DNA of 64,000 nucleotides from Streptosporangium roseum DSM 43021 (GTDB lineage Bacteria; Actinomycetota; Actinomycetes; Streptosporangiales; Streptosporangiaceae): contig NC_013595.1 of the NCBI RefSeq assembly GCF_000024865.1, forward strand, positions 3,720,001 to 3,784,000, in the 5' to 3' direction. A program made the position numbers and the translations under genes. Below the pieces are notes generated by a model. That model did no database searches. It was not told where the DNA came from and worked only from the letters and a program-made list of their open reading frames with translations. This document shows positions 40,191-48,833 of this stretch, piece by piece; positions within the stretch are counted from its first letter, which is position 1; the number at the start of each line of letters is the position of its first letter.

Positions 40191-41547
40191 GAATCTCCTT
40201 GGGGGATACGGCCCGTGCGAGCCGGTGATAGGCGATGACGAGAGGGAGGCTGAGCAGCATGAGGGCCGCGGGGAGGGCGGTGAAGCCGAGCAGCAGGCCG
40301 GTCAGGGCCGAGCCGGGCTGTACGGCGGGGGCGTCGAACGACCCGGAGGCGAACGAGCTCGCGGCCAGCACCAGGGCGAACAGTCCCGGGCCGACCGCCA
40401 TGCCCGCCGTCTCCCCGGCGGTCCACAGGCCGGTGAAGGCGCCCGACTGGGCGTGCCCGGTGCGGGCGGCGTCGGCGTGCACGGTCTCCGGGAGCAGCGA
40501 CAGCGGCAGCAGTTGCAGAGCGGCGTAGCAGACGCCGATCAGGCCGGTGAGCAGGAGCGTGCCCGCGACCCCGGCCGAGCCGGCCACCGGGATGAGCGCG
40601 AGCGCCGCCGCCGCGAACCCCGCCACGGCCACGAGGTAGCAGGCCACCATGCCGAACCGGCGCGCCGCCCGCGTCCACAGCGGTACGGCGAGCGCGCTCG
40701 GCCCCACCATGCACACGAACATGAGCGAGGTCAGCCCGTAGTCGCCCAGCCGGTAGACCGCCACGTACGGCGCGCCCGCCAGCATCACCGCCACCCCCAG
40801 GGACTGGGTGACGAACGCGGCCAGCAGGGCGAAGAACGGCCGGTTGCCCCGGGCGGTGCGGAAGGCGGCCACCAGCCCGAGCTGCCGGGGACCCGGGCGG
40901 GAGACGACCCAGCGGGTGGACAGGGTGGCGGCCAGCAGAGCCGCGGCCATCACCGCGCCGACCGCCACGCCCATCACGGCGTATCCGGCCCGGCCGCCGC
41001 CGCCCAGGCCCACGATCTCCGGAGCCAGCCCTCCGGCGACCAGGATGCCCAGGGTCAGGCAGACGATCCGCCAGGACATGATCCGGGTACGTTCCGCCGT
41101 GCCGTCGGCCATCTCCGCGGGCAGCGCCACGTAGGGCACCTGGAAGCAGGCGAACGCCGACGCGGCGAGCAGGAACGCGCCCCCCGCCCAGACCACGCCG
41201 GGCGTCTGGCCCGGCACGGCGAACATAGCGGCGAAGGCCACCGGCAGGGCGAGCGAGCCGAGCGACAGCAGCCGGGTGCGCCGGCCGGTCCGCACGGCCT
41301 CGCGGTCGCTGACCGCGCCGACGACCGGGTTGAGCAGGACGTCCCAGGCCTTGGGGGCGACCAGCACGGCCCCCGCCACGGCCGCGGAGACCCCGAGGAC
41401 GTCGGTCAGGTAGAACAGCAGGAGCAGGCCGGGGACCGCGGAGAAGATCCCGGTGCCGACCGAGCCCAGGGCGTAGCCGAGCAGTCGCCCGCGGTTGAGC
41501 GGGGGTGCGGCCGCCAGGGGCCGCGAGGGGGAGTGTTCCAAGGTCAA
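40177..41547 (-). CDS. MFS transporter, sugar/cation symporter (GPH/MFS_2) type
   Basis: This 456-residue protein has 12 membrane helices. The early segment YALGSVGTGIFSAVPGLLLLF, then APKAWDVLLNPVVGAVSD, is typical of the GPH/melibiose-like MFS_2 group. The start is TTG at 41547, whose bases overlap the TGA of the preceding TetR gene (TTGA), with GGAGAC upstream; this indicates translational coupling. The downstream decarboxylase overlaps its 3' end. The three genes therefore form one tight operon, probably for uptake and decarboxylation, or synthesis and export, of an amino-acid-like compound. Confidence 0.85.
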   Translation of the reverse strand: MTLEHSPSRPLAAAPPLNRGRLLGYALGSVGTGIFSAVPGLLLLFYLTDVLGVSAAVAGAVLVAPKAWDVLLNPVVGAVSDREAVRTGRRTRLLSLGSLALPVAFAAMFAVPGQTPGVVWAGGAFLLAASAFACFQVPYVALPAEMADGTAERTRIMSWRIVCLTLGILVAGGLAPEIVGLGGGGRAGYAVMGVAVGAVMAAALLAATLSTRWVVSRPGPRQLGLVAAFRTARGNRPFFALLAAFVTQSLGVAVMLAGAPYVAVYRLGDYGLTSLMFVCMVGPSALAVPLWTRAARRFGMVACYLVAVAGFAAAALALIPVAGSAGVAGTLLLTGLIGVCYAALQLLPLSLLPETVHADAARTGHAQSGAFTGLWTAGETAGMAVGPGLFALVLAASSFASGSFDAPAVQPGSALTGLLLGFTALPAALMLLSLPLVIAYHRLARAVSPKEIHEPA

Positions 41548-42182
41548 GGAGGGTCTCCGGGGAAGGCGACGGTGCGGTGGATCATCCGGTGAAGGAGGGC
41601 GCGGAACCTGCGCAGGACCTCGGGGTCGTCCATGTGCCGGCGATTGCCGTGCTCGTCGAGCACCCCGCTCTGGGAGAAGCCGTTCACGCACCAGAGCATC
41701 GACCACAGGAGGTATTCCATGTCGACGTCGGGGTCGATGTATCCGCCGGCGATCGCGGGGGCGAGCGCGGATTTGACGAGTTTGCCCATCGGCCGGGTGT
41801 AGCGCAGCTCCAGTTCGGTGACGTCGCTGGCATCGGAGAGCCACCGGTGCATCCACAGGGCCGGGATCTCGGGATGGGCCACGCACAGGTCGAGGTACTG
41901 GTCGATGATCCGGCACACCAGCGCGTTCGCCTGTTCGGGGCTCGTCACGGGAACGCCCTCGACCGCCTTGTGCAGGGAGGCCAGCTCGGTCTCGTGCACC
42001 CAGTCCATGACCGTGAGATACAGCTCGCGCTTGCCGCCGGCCTGCTGGGTGATCGTGGCGACGTCCAGCCCGGCGGCCTCGGCGATCTGGCTGATGGAGG
42101 TCGCGTCGTAGCCCAGGGCGGCGAACAGTCGGGTCGCGACCCGCAGGATCAGCTCCCGCTGGCCGCCATCAGCGGAAGTCAT
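41544..42182 (-). CDS. TetR-family regulator B, first gene of the MFS/decarboxylase operon
   Basis: This 212-residue protein starts MTSADGGQRELILRVATRLF. The TetR helix-turn-helix covers 10-55 (YDATSISQIAEAAGLDVATI). The C-terminal ligand domain (WMHRWLSDASDVTELELRY) has the same layout as the neighbouring regulator A. The first 60 codons and about 80 bp upstream are nearly identical in DNA to those of regulator A at 42975, so the two arose by recent tandem duplication and their recognition helices are identical. Both may therefore bind the same operators while sensing different ligands. Confidence 0.87.
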   Translation of the reverse strand: MTSADGGQRELILRVATRLFAALGYDATSISQIAEAAGLDVATITQQAGGKRELYLTVMDWVHETELASLHKAVEGVPVTSPEQANALVCRIIDQYLDLCVAHPEIPALWMHRWLSDASDVTELELRYTRPMGKLVKSALAPAIAGGYIDPDVDMEYLLWSMLWCVNGFSQSGVLDEHGNRRHMDDPEVLRRFRALLHRMIHRTVAFPGDPP

Positions 42183-42260
42183 GAAAACGACGCTAGATCC
42201 GGAAACATGCCCCGGCCAATCACTGGATGGACAAGCCTCCGTCAAGATAGCGGAAGCCGT
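42006..42260. repeat. Duplicated segment, copy B (TetR 5' half plus upstream)
   Basis: This segment is about 90 percent identical by eye to 42799-43053 (offset 793 bp). It includes the start codon, the AAAACGACGCTAGATCCGGA upstream block and the last codons of the histidine-kinase gene (reading VRLPLS). Confidence 0.8.
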
Positions 42261-42327
42261 ACGGGAGCCCGCGTCCCGGGGCGGTCTCCCGGCGTCGGAC
42301 CACGTCCCCGGCGCGGCCTCCGAGATG

Positions 42328-42975
42328 TCAGGTCGCGCCTCCGGGGGGATTTCCGGGGAGATCTCCGGGGAGGGCGAGCACGCAGTGCACCATCTCGTGC
42401 AGGTAGGCGCGGAAGCGCCGCAGGGTCTCCGGGTCCTCGGGACCCACGCGGTTGCCCTCGTCGTCGAGCACCCCGCCGCGGGAGAAGGCGTGGGTGCACC
42501 AGATCACCGACCAGATCACGTACTTCATGTCGGGAGAGCCGCGGGTCAGCGGCGCGATGGCTTCGATGATGTACTGGACCAGCGGCTGGACGTACTGGCG
42601 GTCCAGCTCGGTGACGTCGCTGGCGTCGAACAGCCAGCGGTGCATCCAGAGCGCGGGGAACTCGGAGTTCTGGGCGCAGAAGTCGATGTAGTCGTCGATG
42701 AGGTGGTGCACGGCGGCCGAGGTCTCCCCGGGCGAGGCGGCGGCGATCTCCCCGACCGACCTCTCCAGGCCGACCAGCTCGGCGTGGTGGGCGCGCTCCA
42801 TGACCGCGAGATACAGCTCACGCTTGCCACCGGCCTGCTGGGTGATCGTGGCGACGTCCAGCCCGGCGGCCTCGGCGATCTGGCTGATGGAGGTCGCGTC
42901 GTAGCCCAGGGCGGCGAACAGCCGGGTCGCGACCCGCAGGATCAGCTCCCGCTGCCCGCTGTCAGCGGAAGTCAT
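42328..42975 (-). CDS. TetR-family regulator A
   Basis: This 215-residue protein starts MTSADSGQRELILRVATRLF and is highly similar to regulator B over the DNA-binding half. The ligand domains have drifted: this one has RAHHAELVGLERSVGE and MKYVIWSVIWCTHAFSRGGV where B has different helices. It lies 60 bp after the histidine-kinase gene on the same strand, so it could also be read through from the two-component operon. It ends in a Gly/Pro tail (GDLPGNPPGGAT). Confidence 0.87.
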   Translation of the reverse strand: MTSADSGQRELILRVATRLFAALGYDATSISQIAEAAGLDVATITQQAGGKRELYLAVMERAHHAELVGLERSVGEIAAASPGETSAAVHHLIDDYIDFCAQNSEFPALWMHRWLFDASDVTELDRQYVQPLVQYIIEAIAPLTRGSPDMKYVIWSVIWCTHAFSRGGVLDDEGNRVGPEDPETLRRFRAYLHEMVHCVLALPGDLPGNPPGGAT

Positions 42976-43053
42976 GAAAACGACGCTAGATCCGGAAACG
43001 AGGCCGGGCCAATCACCGGACGGGCAAACCTCGGTCAAGATAGCGGAAGTCGC
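42799..43053. repeat. Duplicated segment, copy A (TetR 5' half plus kinase 3' end)
   Basis: This is the partner of 42006-42260. Here the upstream VRLPLS codons are the real C-terminus of the histidine kinase, so this copy is the original and copy B the duplicate. Confidence 0.8.
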
Positions 43054-44429
43054 ACGACGGCCCGCAGACCGGGGCAGGCGTCCTCCAGATGGACCGCGCC
43101 GCCGTGGGCGTGGACGGTCTCGCGGACGATGGCCAGGCCCAGCCCAGCCCCGCCCTCGTCGCGGCTGCGCGCGCTGTCCAGCCTGGTGAACCGGTCGAAG
43201 ACCCGCTCCCGGTCGGGCTCGGGGATGCCGGGGCCGTCGTCGGTGACGGTGAGCACCGCGTCGGCGCCTTCGGCGCGCAGCTCCACCGCCACCGGGGAGT
43301 CGGTGTGCCGCAGCGCGTTGTCCACCAGGTTGACCAGGACCCGGCCCAGGTCCAGAGCGGCCCCGGCCACCACGATCGCCCCGTCACCGATCTTCACGGT
43401 GACGGCCTCGCCGTACCGCTCGACGGTCTGGGGGACGAGCTGGTCCAGCTCCACCGGCTCCCTGCGGGCCGGCGCGCCGCCGCGCTCGTCCAGGCGGGCC
43501 AGTGCGAGCAGGTCCTCGGCCAGCCGGGCCAGGCGCATGGTGTCCTCCAGCACGCCCTCGGCCGTCTCCTGCCAGTCCTGCCCGTGCGGATGGCCGAGGG
43601 CCACCTCCAGCTGGAGCCGGATGCTGGCCAGCGGGCTGCGCAGTTCGTGCGCCGCGTCGGAGACCAGGGCCCGCTGCCGGGTGTCGGCCTTCTCCAGCCT
43701 GGCGAGCATGTCGTTGAGCGTGACGGCCAGGCTGTGCACCTCGTCACGTGCCTCGGGCACCGGCAGGCGCCGGGAGCGGGCGGTGTCGGTGATCTCCTCT
43801 GCGCCCCGGCGCAGCGCGGCGATGGGCCGCAGGGTCCTGCCGATGATCACCCAGCTCGCCCCGCCGAGCAGCACCAGCAGCAGCGGGGTGCCGACGCCCA
43901 GGACGTGCCCGGCCGTGGTGATGCTGGTCTGCACCTCGCTGAAGGGGCGGGCGGCGATCACCGTCAGGCCCCGGTCGGCGCTGAGCACCCGCACGCGCAA
44001 CACGTGCGGGATCCCGTACGGCTCGCCGCCCAGGAACCGCGCCTGCCCCTTCCCGATCGCCGCCGCCCGCGCCCCGGCGTTCAGCAGCGGGACCAGCCGG
44101 TCGGTTCCGGTGGTGGCATGGGTGATCCGCCCGGTGGCGTCGACGACCTGCAGGAGGGTGCCGTCCGGCGAGGTCAGCTCGTCCGGCAGCCGCTCGGCGT
44201 CGGCCAGCGAGACCGTGTCGCGGGCCCGCTGGTAGATCGAGTCGTCGATGGTGGCGAGCAGCGACCTGCCGAGCACGCTGATCATCACGTAGGCCGAGAG
44301 CACCAGCGCCGCGCCGAGCGCGACCGAGGCCACCGCGGTCAGCCGGAAACGCAGGCTTTTACGCCGCCACCAGCCGACCGTGCGCCGTCCCCGGCGGACG
44401 CGCTCGAGGGGACGCGGGTCAGCCGCCAT
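43035..44429 (-). CDS. Sensor histidine kinase (OmpR/CutS-like class)
   Basis: This 464-residue kinase has membrane helix 1 at about 31-53, an extracellular sensor region at 55-172, helix 2 at about 176-197, and a HAMP linker (IIGRTLRPIAALRRGAEEIT). The phosphorylated His is His261 in SDAAHELRSP. N-box NLVDNALRH, G1 DDGPGIP, F-box RVFDRFTRLD and G2 GGAGLGLAIV are complete. It overlaps the response-regulator gene by 11 bp. The signal is unknown. The extracellular part is compact, and the adjacent targets (LolA-like lipoprotein, ABC exporter) suggest envelope or peptide stress. Confidence 0.9.
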   Translation of the reverse strand: MAADPRPLERVRRGRRTVGWWRRKSLRFRLTAVASVALGAALVLSAYVMISVLGRSLLATIDDSIYQRARDTVSLADAERLPDELTSPDGTLLQVVDATGRITHATTGTDRLVPLLNAGARAAAIGKGQARFLGGEPYGIPHVLRVRVLSADRGLTVIAARPFSEVQTSITTAGHVLGVGTPLLLVLLGGASWVIIGRTLRPIAALRRGAEEITDTARSRRLPVPEARDEVHSLAVTLNDMLARLEKADTRQRALVSDAAHELRSPLASIRLQLEVALGHPHGQDWQETAEGVLEDTMRLARLAEDLLALARLDERGGAPARREPVELDQLVPQTVERYGEAVTVKIGDGAIVVAGAALDLGRVLVNLVDNALRHTDSPVAVELRAEGADAVLTVTDDGPGIPEPDRERVFDRFTRLDSARSRDEGGAGLGLAIVRETVHAHGGAVHLEDACPGLRAVVRLPLS

Positions 44430-45093
44430 CGCCGGCCAGCCGGTATCCGGCCCCCCGCACCGTCTGCAACGCGGTCCTGGAGAACGGCACGTCGATCTTG
44501 CGGCGCAGGTAGCCGACGTAGACCTCGACCACGTTGGGGTCGGTGTCGAAGGTGTCCCAGACGTGCTCCAGGATCTCCGTCTTGGAGACCACCTCGTCGT
44601 GGCGGCGCATCAGGTATTCCAGGAGCGCGAACTCCCTGGGCGTCAGCTCCACCGGCGTCTCGCCCCGGGAGACCCGCCGGCGCGCGGGGTCCAGCGACAG
44701 GTCCCCGGCCCGCAGCACGGACGGGCGCCGGTTGGCGCCGCGCCGCAGCAGCGCCCTCAGCCGGGCCACCAGCACGACGTAGGAGAACGGCTTGGTCAGG
44801 TAGTCGTCGGCGCCCAGATCGAGCCCGTCGGCCATGTCGTACTCGCCGTCCTTGGCCGACAGCATCAGGATCGGCACCCAGTTCTCCTCGGCCCGCAACT
44901 GCTTGCAGACGTTGTAGCCGGAGAGCCTGGGCAGCATGATGTCCAGCACGACCACGTCGTAGTCGCCCTGCCTGGCCAGGTGCAGACCGTCCTCGCCGTC
45001 ATGCGCGAGATCGACCGCGAACCCCTCGGCCTGCAGCCCGCGCTGTAGCGCCGCGGCCATCCGCCGCTCGTCCTCCACGACGAGAACCCGCAT
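44419..45093 (-). CDS. OmpR-family response regulator
   Basis: This 224-residue protein has a receiver domain at 1-118 with Asp51 as phosphoacceptor (DVVVLDIMLP), acidic residues at 7-8, and Lys in DYLTKPFSYV. A winged-helix DNA-binding domain spans 128-222 (ELTPREFALLEYLMRR, VVEVYVGYLRRKID). It is the first gene of the two-component operon and is divergent from the LolA-like gene. Direct repeats in the intergenic region are good candidate binding sites for its dimer. Confidence 0.92.
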   Translation of the reverse strand: MRVLVVEDERRMAAALQRGLQAEGFAVDLAHDGEDGLHLARQGDYDVVVLDIMLPRLSGYNVCKQLRAEENWVPILMLSAKDGEYDMADGLDLGADDYLTKPFSYVVLVARLRALLRRGANRRPSVLRAGDLSLDPARRRVSRGETPVELTPREFALLEYLMRRHDEVVSKTEILEHVWDTFDTDPNVVEVYVGYLRRKIDVPFSRTALQTVRGAGYRLAGDGG

Positions 45094-45136
45094 CCTCCAC
45101 CCCCTCCGGTGTCCGCCCCATCTTCGGCCAGCCCGC

Positions 45137-45183
45137 CTGAGAGGCGGCTGAGAACCCTGTGAGCCCTCTCAGTCTGTCTCAGC
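45137..45183. promoter_or_regulatory. Candidate response-regulator box
   Basis: CTGAGA occurs at 45137 and 45148, exactly 11 bp apart, followed by TGTGAG and by inverted copies CTCTCAG (45166-45172) and GTCTCAG (45177-45183). One-turn direct repeats are the usual target of OmpR-type regulators. The site lies between the regulator gene and the divergent LolA-like gene. Confidence 0.5.
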
Positions 45184-45250
45184 TCCGGCACAGGAGCGGT
45201 CACGCAAGCTGCATATGTCAGGGATTGACGGCATAACGTAAAGGAGTGAC

Positions 45251-46396
45251 ATGTCAGAGCAGACGAGACGGGGCCGTGCGGTGAGGTGGGGCGTGCCGAT
45301 CGCCACGATCGCGCTGGTCGCCGGGGCCATCGGCGCGGGTCCGGTGATCGCGGCGGTCCAGGGGGATCCGGTGCTGCCCGAGCGCACCGCCGCGCAGTTG
45401 CTGGCCGACGCCGTCCAGGCCACCGAGTCCGGCCTGAAGCCCATGTCGGGCACCGTGATGCAGACCGCCTCCCTCGGCCTACCGGGGCTGCCGGAGGTGG
45501 CGGGGATGGGCGGCACGTCGCCCGCGGCCCTGCTGGCGGGCTCGCACGAGCTCAAGGTCTGGTACGGCGGCGAGGACCGGTTCCGGTTCGCCCTCCCCGG
45601 GCGGATGAGCGAGACCGACCTGATCGTCAACGGCGACCAGGCCTGGCTGTGGGAGAGCGCGACCAACAAGGCCACCCGGATCAAGGGCGCCGGCCAGGCG
45701 GGGCCGGAGCATGACAGGGCCCTGCCCGCGGCGACCACCCCGCAGCAGGTCGCCGACGAGATGCTGAAGCGGGCCGACGCCGCCACCGCGGTCAGCGTGA
45801 GCAACACCGAGAAGGTCGCCGGCCGGTCGGCCTACCAGCTCGTCCTGACGCCCAGGGACGGTTCCTCCCTGGTCAAGGAGGTCAAGCTGGCGCTCGACGG
45901 TGAGACCTTCGTCCCGCTGCGGGTCCAGGTCTACGCCAAGAGCGCGGCCGAACCGGCCTTCGAGGTCGGCTTCACCTCGGTGACGTTCACCCCGCCCGCC
46001 CCGGACAACTTCACCTTCACCCCGCCCGCGGGCGCGAAGGTGGAGGAGAAGTCGCTCGCCGACCTGGGGCGCCGTCCGGAGGCCGGGCAGGAGCGGGCCG
46101 AGGCGCTGAAGGGCGAGATCACGACCGTGGGCGAGGGCTGGACCACGGTCGCGGTGCTCCCGTTCTCCGCGCAGGACCTCGCGGGTCCGGCCCAGCAGGG
46201 CGGCCGGTCCGGCGGGCAGGACACGACCGCGGTCGCCGACGCCCTGCTGAAGTCGGCCAAGCAGGTCAGCGGGGCGTGGGGCAGCGGCAAGGTCATCCAG
46301 ACCAAGCTGGTCTCCGCGCTGCTGACCGACGACGGCCGCCTGCTGGTCGGCGCTGTCACCCCCGAGAAGCTGACCGAGGCGGCCGGGCAGAGATGA
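45251..46396 (+). CDS. LolA/RseB-like extracytoplasmic protein
   Basis: This 381-residue protein starts at ATG behind AAAGGAG. The N-terminal signal or anchor (WGVPIATIALVAGAIGAGPV) is followed by a LolA/MucB-type beta barrel (50-265): LKVWYGGEDRFRFAL, LIVNGDQAWLWESATNKAT, ADAATAVSVSNTEKVAGRSA and PLRVQVYAKSA. The C-terminal part (275-381) is a separate domain. Actinobacterial proteins of this type bind acyl chains or act as stress sensors. The last four bases overlap the ABC ATPase start (ATGA), so the three genes LolA-like, ATPase and permease form one operon under the adjacent two-component system. Confidence 0.8.
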   Translation: MSEQTRRGRAVRWGVPIATIALVAGAIGAGPVIAAVQGDPVLPERTAAQLLADAVQATESGLKPMSGTVMQTASLGLPGLPEVAGMGGTSPAALLAGSHELKVWYGGEDRFRFALPGRMSETDLIVNGDQAWLWESATNKATRIKGAGQAGPEHDRALPAATTPQQVADEMLKRADAATAVSVSNTEKVAGRSAYQLVLTPRDGSSLVKEVKLALDGETFVPLRVQVYAKSAAEPAFEVGFTSVTFTPPAPDNFTFTPPAGAKVEEKSLADLGRRPEAGQERAEALKGEITTVGEGWTTVAVLPFSAQDLAGPAQQGGRSGGQDTTAVADALLKSAKQVSGAWGSGKVIQTKLVSALLTDDGRLLVGAVTPEKLTEAAGQR

Positions 46397-47730
46397 GCGG
46401 GATGCCAGGAGACGTACGGCTCCTGGCGGGCGGTGGTGGGGGCCGCGACGGCGGGTCCCACCGTGCGGAGCTCGATGAGATCCGGGGGACGTCCGCTGGG
46501 GCGTCCCCGCCCGCCGCCCGGAAGGCGGAGACCGGCGGGGGAGCCGCGGTGGCCGTGACGAGGGGATCGGCGGGGAGCCGCGGTGACCGTGACGAGGAGA
46601 CCGATGGGAGAGTCGCGGTGACCGTGACGAGGGGATCGGCGGGGAGCCGGAGTGGCCGTTACGAGGAGACCGATGGGAGAGTCGCGGTGACCGTGACGAG
46701 GAGACCAGTGGAGAGCCGTGCCGGCCGTGACGCGGTGACCGGCGGGGAGGCCGTGCCGGCCGTCCGGGAGCGGACGCCGTCCGCCACGCTCCCCGCCGAG
46801 GACTGTTCGATCGTCACGCGCGGGCTGACCAAGCGCTTCCGGAGCGGCCAGGTGGCCGTGGACGCCCTCGACCTGGCCGTGCCCCGGGGGTCGGTCTTCG
46901 GCTTCCTCGGCCCGAACGGCTCGGGGAAGACCACGACCATCCGCATGCTGCTCGGCCTGGCCGCGCCGACCGAGGGCACCTGGGAGCTGCTCGGCACGCC
47001 GATGCCGGGCGGGATGGCCTCCGTGCTGTCACGCGTGGGGGCGCTGGTCGAGGGACCGGCGTTCTACCCCTACCTGTCGGGTGAGGCGAACCTGCGCCGC
47101 TACGACGCCGCCGACCCGGCGGCCGACCCGCGTACGGCCTCCGCCAGGATCGGGCTCGCCCTGGACAGGGTCGGGCTGGCCGCCGCGGCCCGCAAACGCT
47201 ACCGGGCCTACTCGCTGGGCATGCGCCAGCGGCTGGCGATCGCTGCGGCGCTGCTCGGGCCGAGGGAGCTGCTGATCCTCGACGAGCCGACCAACGGCCT
47301 CGACCCGCAGGGCACCCGCGAGGTGCGGGGGCTGATCAAGGAGATCGCCGCAGGGGGGACGACCGTGTTCGTCTCCTCCCACCTGCTGGCCGAGGTGGAG
47401 CAGATGTGCTCTCACATCGCCGTCATGCGGACCGGGCGCCTGGTCGCCCAGGGACCCATCGCCGGGCTCCGGGCCGGGGAGGCGGTGAGGATCCGGGTGG
47501 AGACACCGGATCTCGCCGGGGCGGCGGCCGTACTGGCGGCCTCCGGGCTGGCACAGGTCCGCACCGGCGACGGCGAGGTCAGCGCCGAGCTGGGCGCCGC
47601 CGCTCCGGAGCGGATCTGCGCGGAGCTGGTGGCCGGCGGCGTCGCCGTACGCGGCCTGGCCGTGCAGCGGCCGAGTCTTGAGGACGTGTTCGTGGGCCTG
47701 ACCGGAGAGGGTTTCGATGTCAACGGTTAG
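46393..47730 (+). CDS. ABC transporter ATP-binding protein with repeated N-terminal extension
   Basis: This 445-residue protein has a start ATG overlapping the previous stop. The ATPase core begins only at about residue 138 (SIVTRGLTKRFRSGQ) and is complete: Walker A GPNGSGKTTT, signature YSLGMRQRLAIA, Walker B LLILDEPTNGLDP and SSHLLAEVEQM. The preceding 135 residues are Gly/Arg/Thr-rich and contain two and a third copies of a 23-residue repeat (VTRGSAGSR, EETDGRVAV), encoded by a 69-bp DNA repeat. Such an extension is not normal for this family. Alternatively translation starts later and the repeat is a leader. The partner permease overlaps its 3' end. Confidence 0.83.
   Translation: MSGMPGDVRLLAGGGGGRDGGSHRAELDEIRGTSAGASPPAARKAETGGGAAVAVTRGSAGSRGDRDEETDGRVAVTVTRGSAGSRSGRYEETDGRVAVTVTRRPVESRAGRDAVTGGEAVPAVRERTPSATLPAEDCSIVTRGLTKRFRSGQVAVDALDLAVPRGSVFGFLGPNGSGKTTTIRMLLGLAAPTEGTWELLGTPMPGGMASVLSRVGALVEGPAFYPYLSGEANLRRYDAADPAADPRTASARIGLALDRVGLAAAARKRYRAYSLGMRQRLAIAAALLGPRELLILDEPTNGLDPQGTREVRGLIKEIAAGGTTVFVSSHLLAEVEQMCSHIAVMRTGRLVAQGPIAGLRAGEAVRIRVETPDLAGAAAVLAASGLAQVRTGDGEVSAELGAAAPERICAELVAGGVAVRGLAVQRPSLEDVFVGLTGEGFDVNG
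46546..46706 (+). repeat. 69-bp tandem repeat in the ABC ATPase 5' region
   Basis: Unit 1 spans 46546-46614, unit 2 spans 46615-46683, and a partial third starts at 46684. Units 1 and 2 differ at a few bases. Sixty-nine is a multiple of three, so the frame is kept (23 residues per unit). Confidence 0.9.
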
Positions 47731-48619
47731 CGGGGAAGAGGCCGTGTCCATCGGGAGGGGCGCCGCGCCGCTCTCCCGGGCGCGGGCGGTGGGCGCCCCC
47801 CGGGCGTGGCTGCGGCTGCTCGGATCGGAGGTGGGGCTGACCCTCCGGCGGCCGAGGAACATCGCCATGCTGACCGTGCTCGCCCTGGTCCCCGTGCTGA
47901 TCGGCGTAGCGCTGCGGGCGTTCGGCGGGCCGGGCGAGAACGACGGAGGGCCCTCGATCTTCGGGCAGGTCACCGGCAACGGCCTGTTCCTCACCTTCGC
48001 CGCGCTCTCGGTTCTGGTCCAGCTGCTGCTGCCGGTCGCGGTCGCGGTGGTCGCCGGAGACGCGGTCGCCGGGGAGGCGGGCCTCGGCACGCTGCGCTAC
48101 CTGCTGGCCGCCCCGGCCGGCCGGACCCGGCTGCTGGGCGTCAAGTACGCCAACGCCGTCGTCTTCTGCCTGACGGCCGTCGCCGCGGTCGCGCTGTCGT
48201 CGCTGCTCGCCGGGGTGCTGCTCTTCCCGGCCGGTCCGATCACGCTGCTGTCCGGGGGGACGATCCCGCTGCTCGACGGCATGCTCAGGATCGGCGTCGT
48301 CGTGCTGTACGTCACGGCGGGCATGGCCGCCCTGGCCGCCGTGGCGCTGGCGTTCTCGACGATGACCGAGGCGGCCGTCGGCGCCATCGCCTCGACGGTG
48401 GGGCTCGTCGTCGTCGTCCAGGTGCTCGGCGTCATCCCGCAGCTCTCGGCGTTCCAGCCGTACCTGCTGACGCACTGGTGGAACGGCTTCGACGGGGTGC
48501 TGCGCGATCCGATGGCCACCGGCGAGATGGGCCAGGGCCTGCTGGTCTTCGCCGCCTACATCGCGGTCTTCGGCTCGATCGCCTGGGCCCGTTTCACCGG
48601 CAAGGACATCACCTGCTGA
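47717..48619 (+). CDS. ABC-2 type permease
   Basis: This 300-residue protein overlaps the ATPase gene by 14 bp. A cytoplasmic N-terminus of about 45 residues precedes six membrane segments, including IAMLTVLALVPVLIGVAL, LSVLVQLLLPVAVAVVAGDA and VLYVTAGMAALAAVALAFS. The motif GTLRYLLAAPAGRTRLLGVK after helix 2 is typical of ABC-2 exporters for peptides or lipids. With the ATPase and LolA-like protein it forms an envelope-stress-type export unit. Two copies of a roughly 26-bp sequence (CCGGGCCCGCCGGCCGGGAT then CGCCCC) follow it at about 48639-48703. Confidence 0.87.
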   Translation: MSTVSGEEAVSIGRGAAPLSRARAVGAPRAWLRLLGSEVGLTLRRPRNIAMLTVLALVPVLIGVALRAFGGPGENDGGPSIFGQVTGNGLFLTFAALSVLVQLLLPVAVAVVAGDAVAGEAGLGTLRYLLAAPAGRTRLLGVKYANAVVFCLTAVAAVALSSLLAGVLLFPAGPITLLSGGTIPLLDGMLRIGVVVLYVTAGMAALAAVALAFSTMTEAAVGAIASTVGLVVVVQVLGVIPQLSAFQPYLLTHWWNGFDGVLRDPMATGEMGQGLLVFAAYIAVFGSIAWARFTGKDITC

Positions 48620-48833
48620 CCTCCGGCCGGCGGGCCGGACCGGGCCCGCCGGCCGGGATCGCCCCCTGAACGACCCCGGGCCCGCCGGCCGGGATCGCCC
48701 CTGAGAGACGTCTCCGCGCTCTGTGTATTTGTACGTGGTCGGGCGCGCCCGGACATGTGACCGTCCATGGACCGGCCGCGCGGGTTCCGCGCCGCCGTAC
48801 ACAGGCGATGGGCACCCGGGGGTGGGAGCGTCG

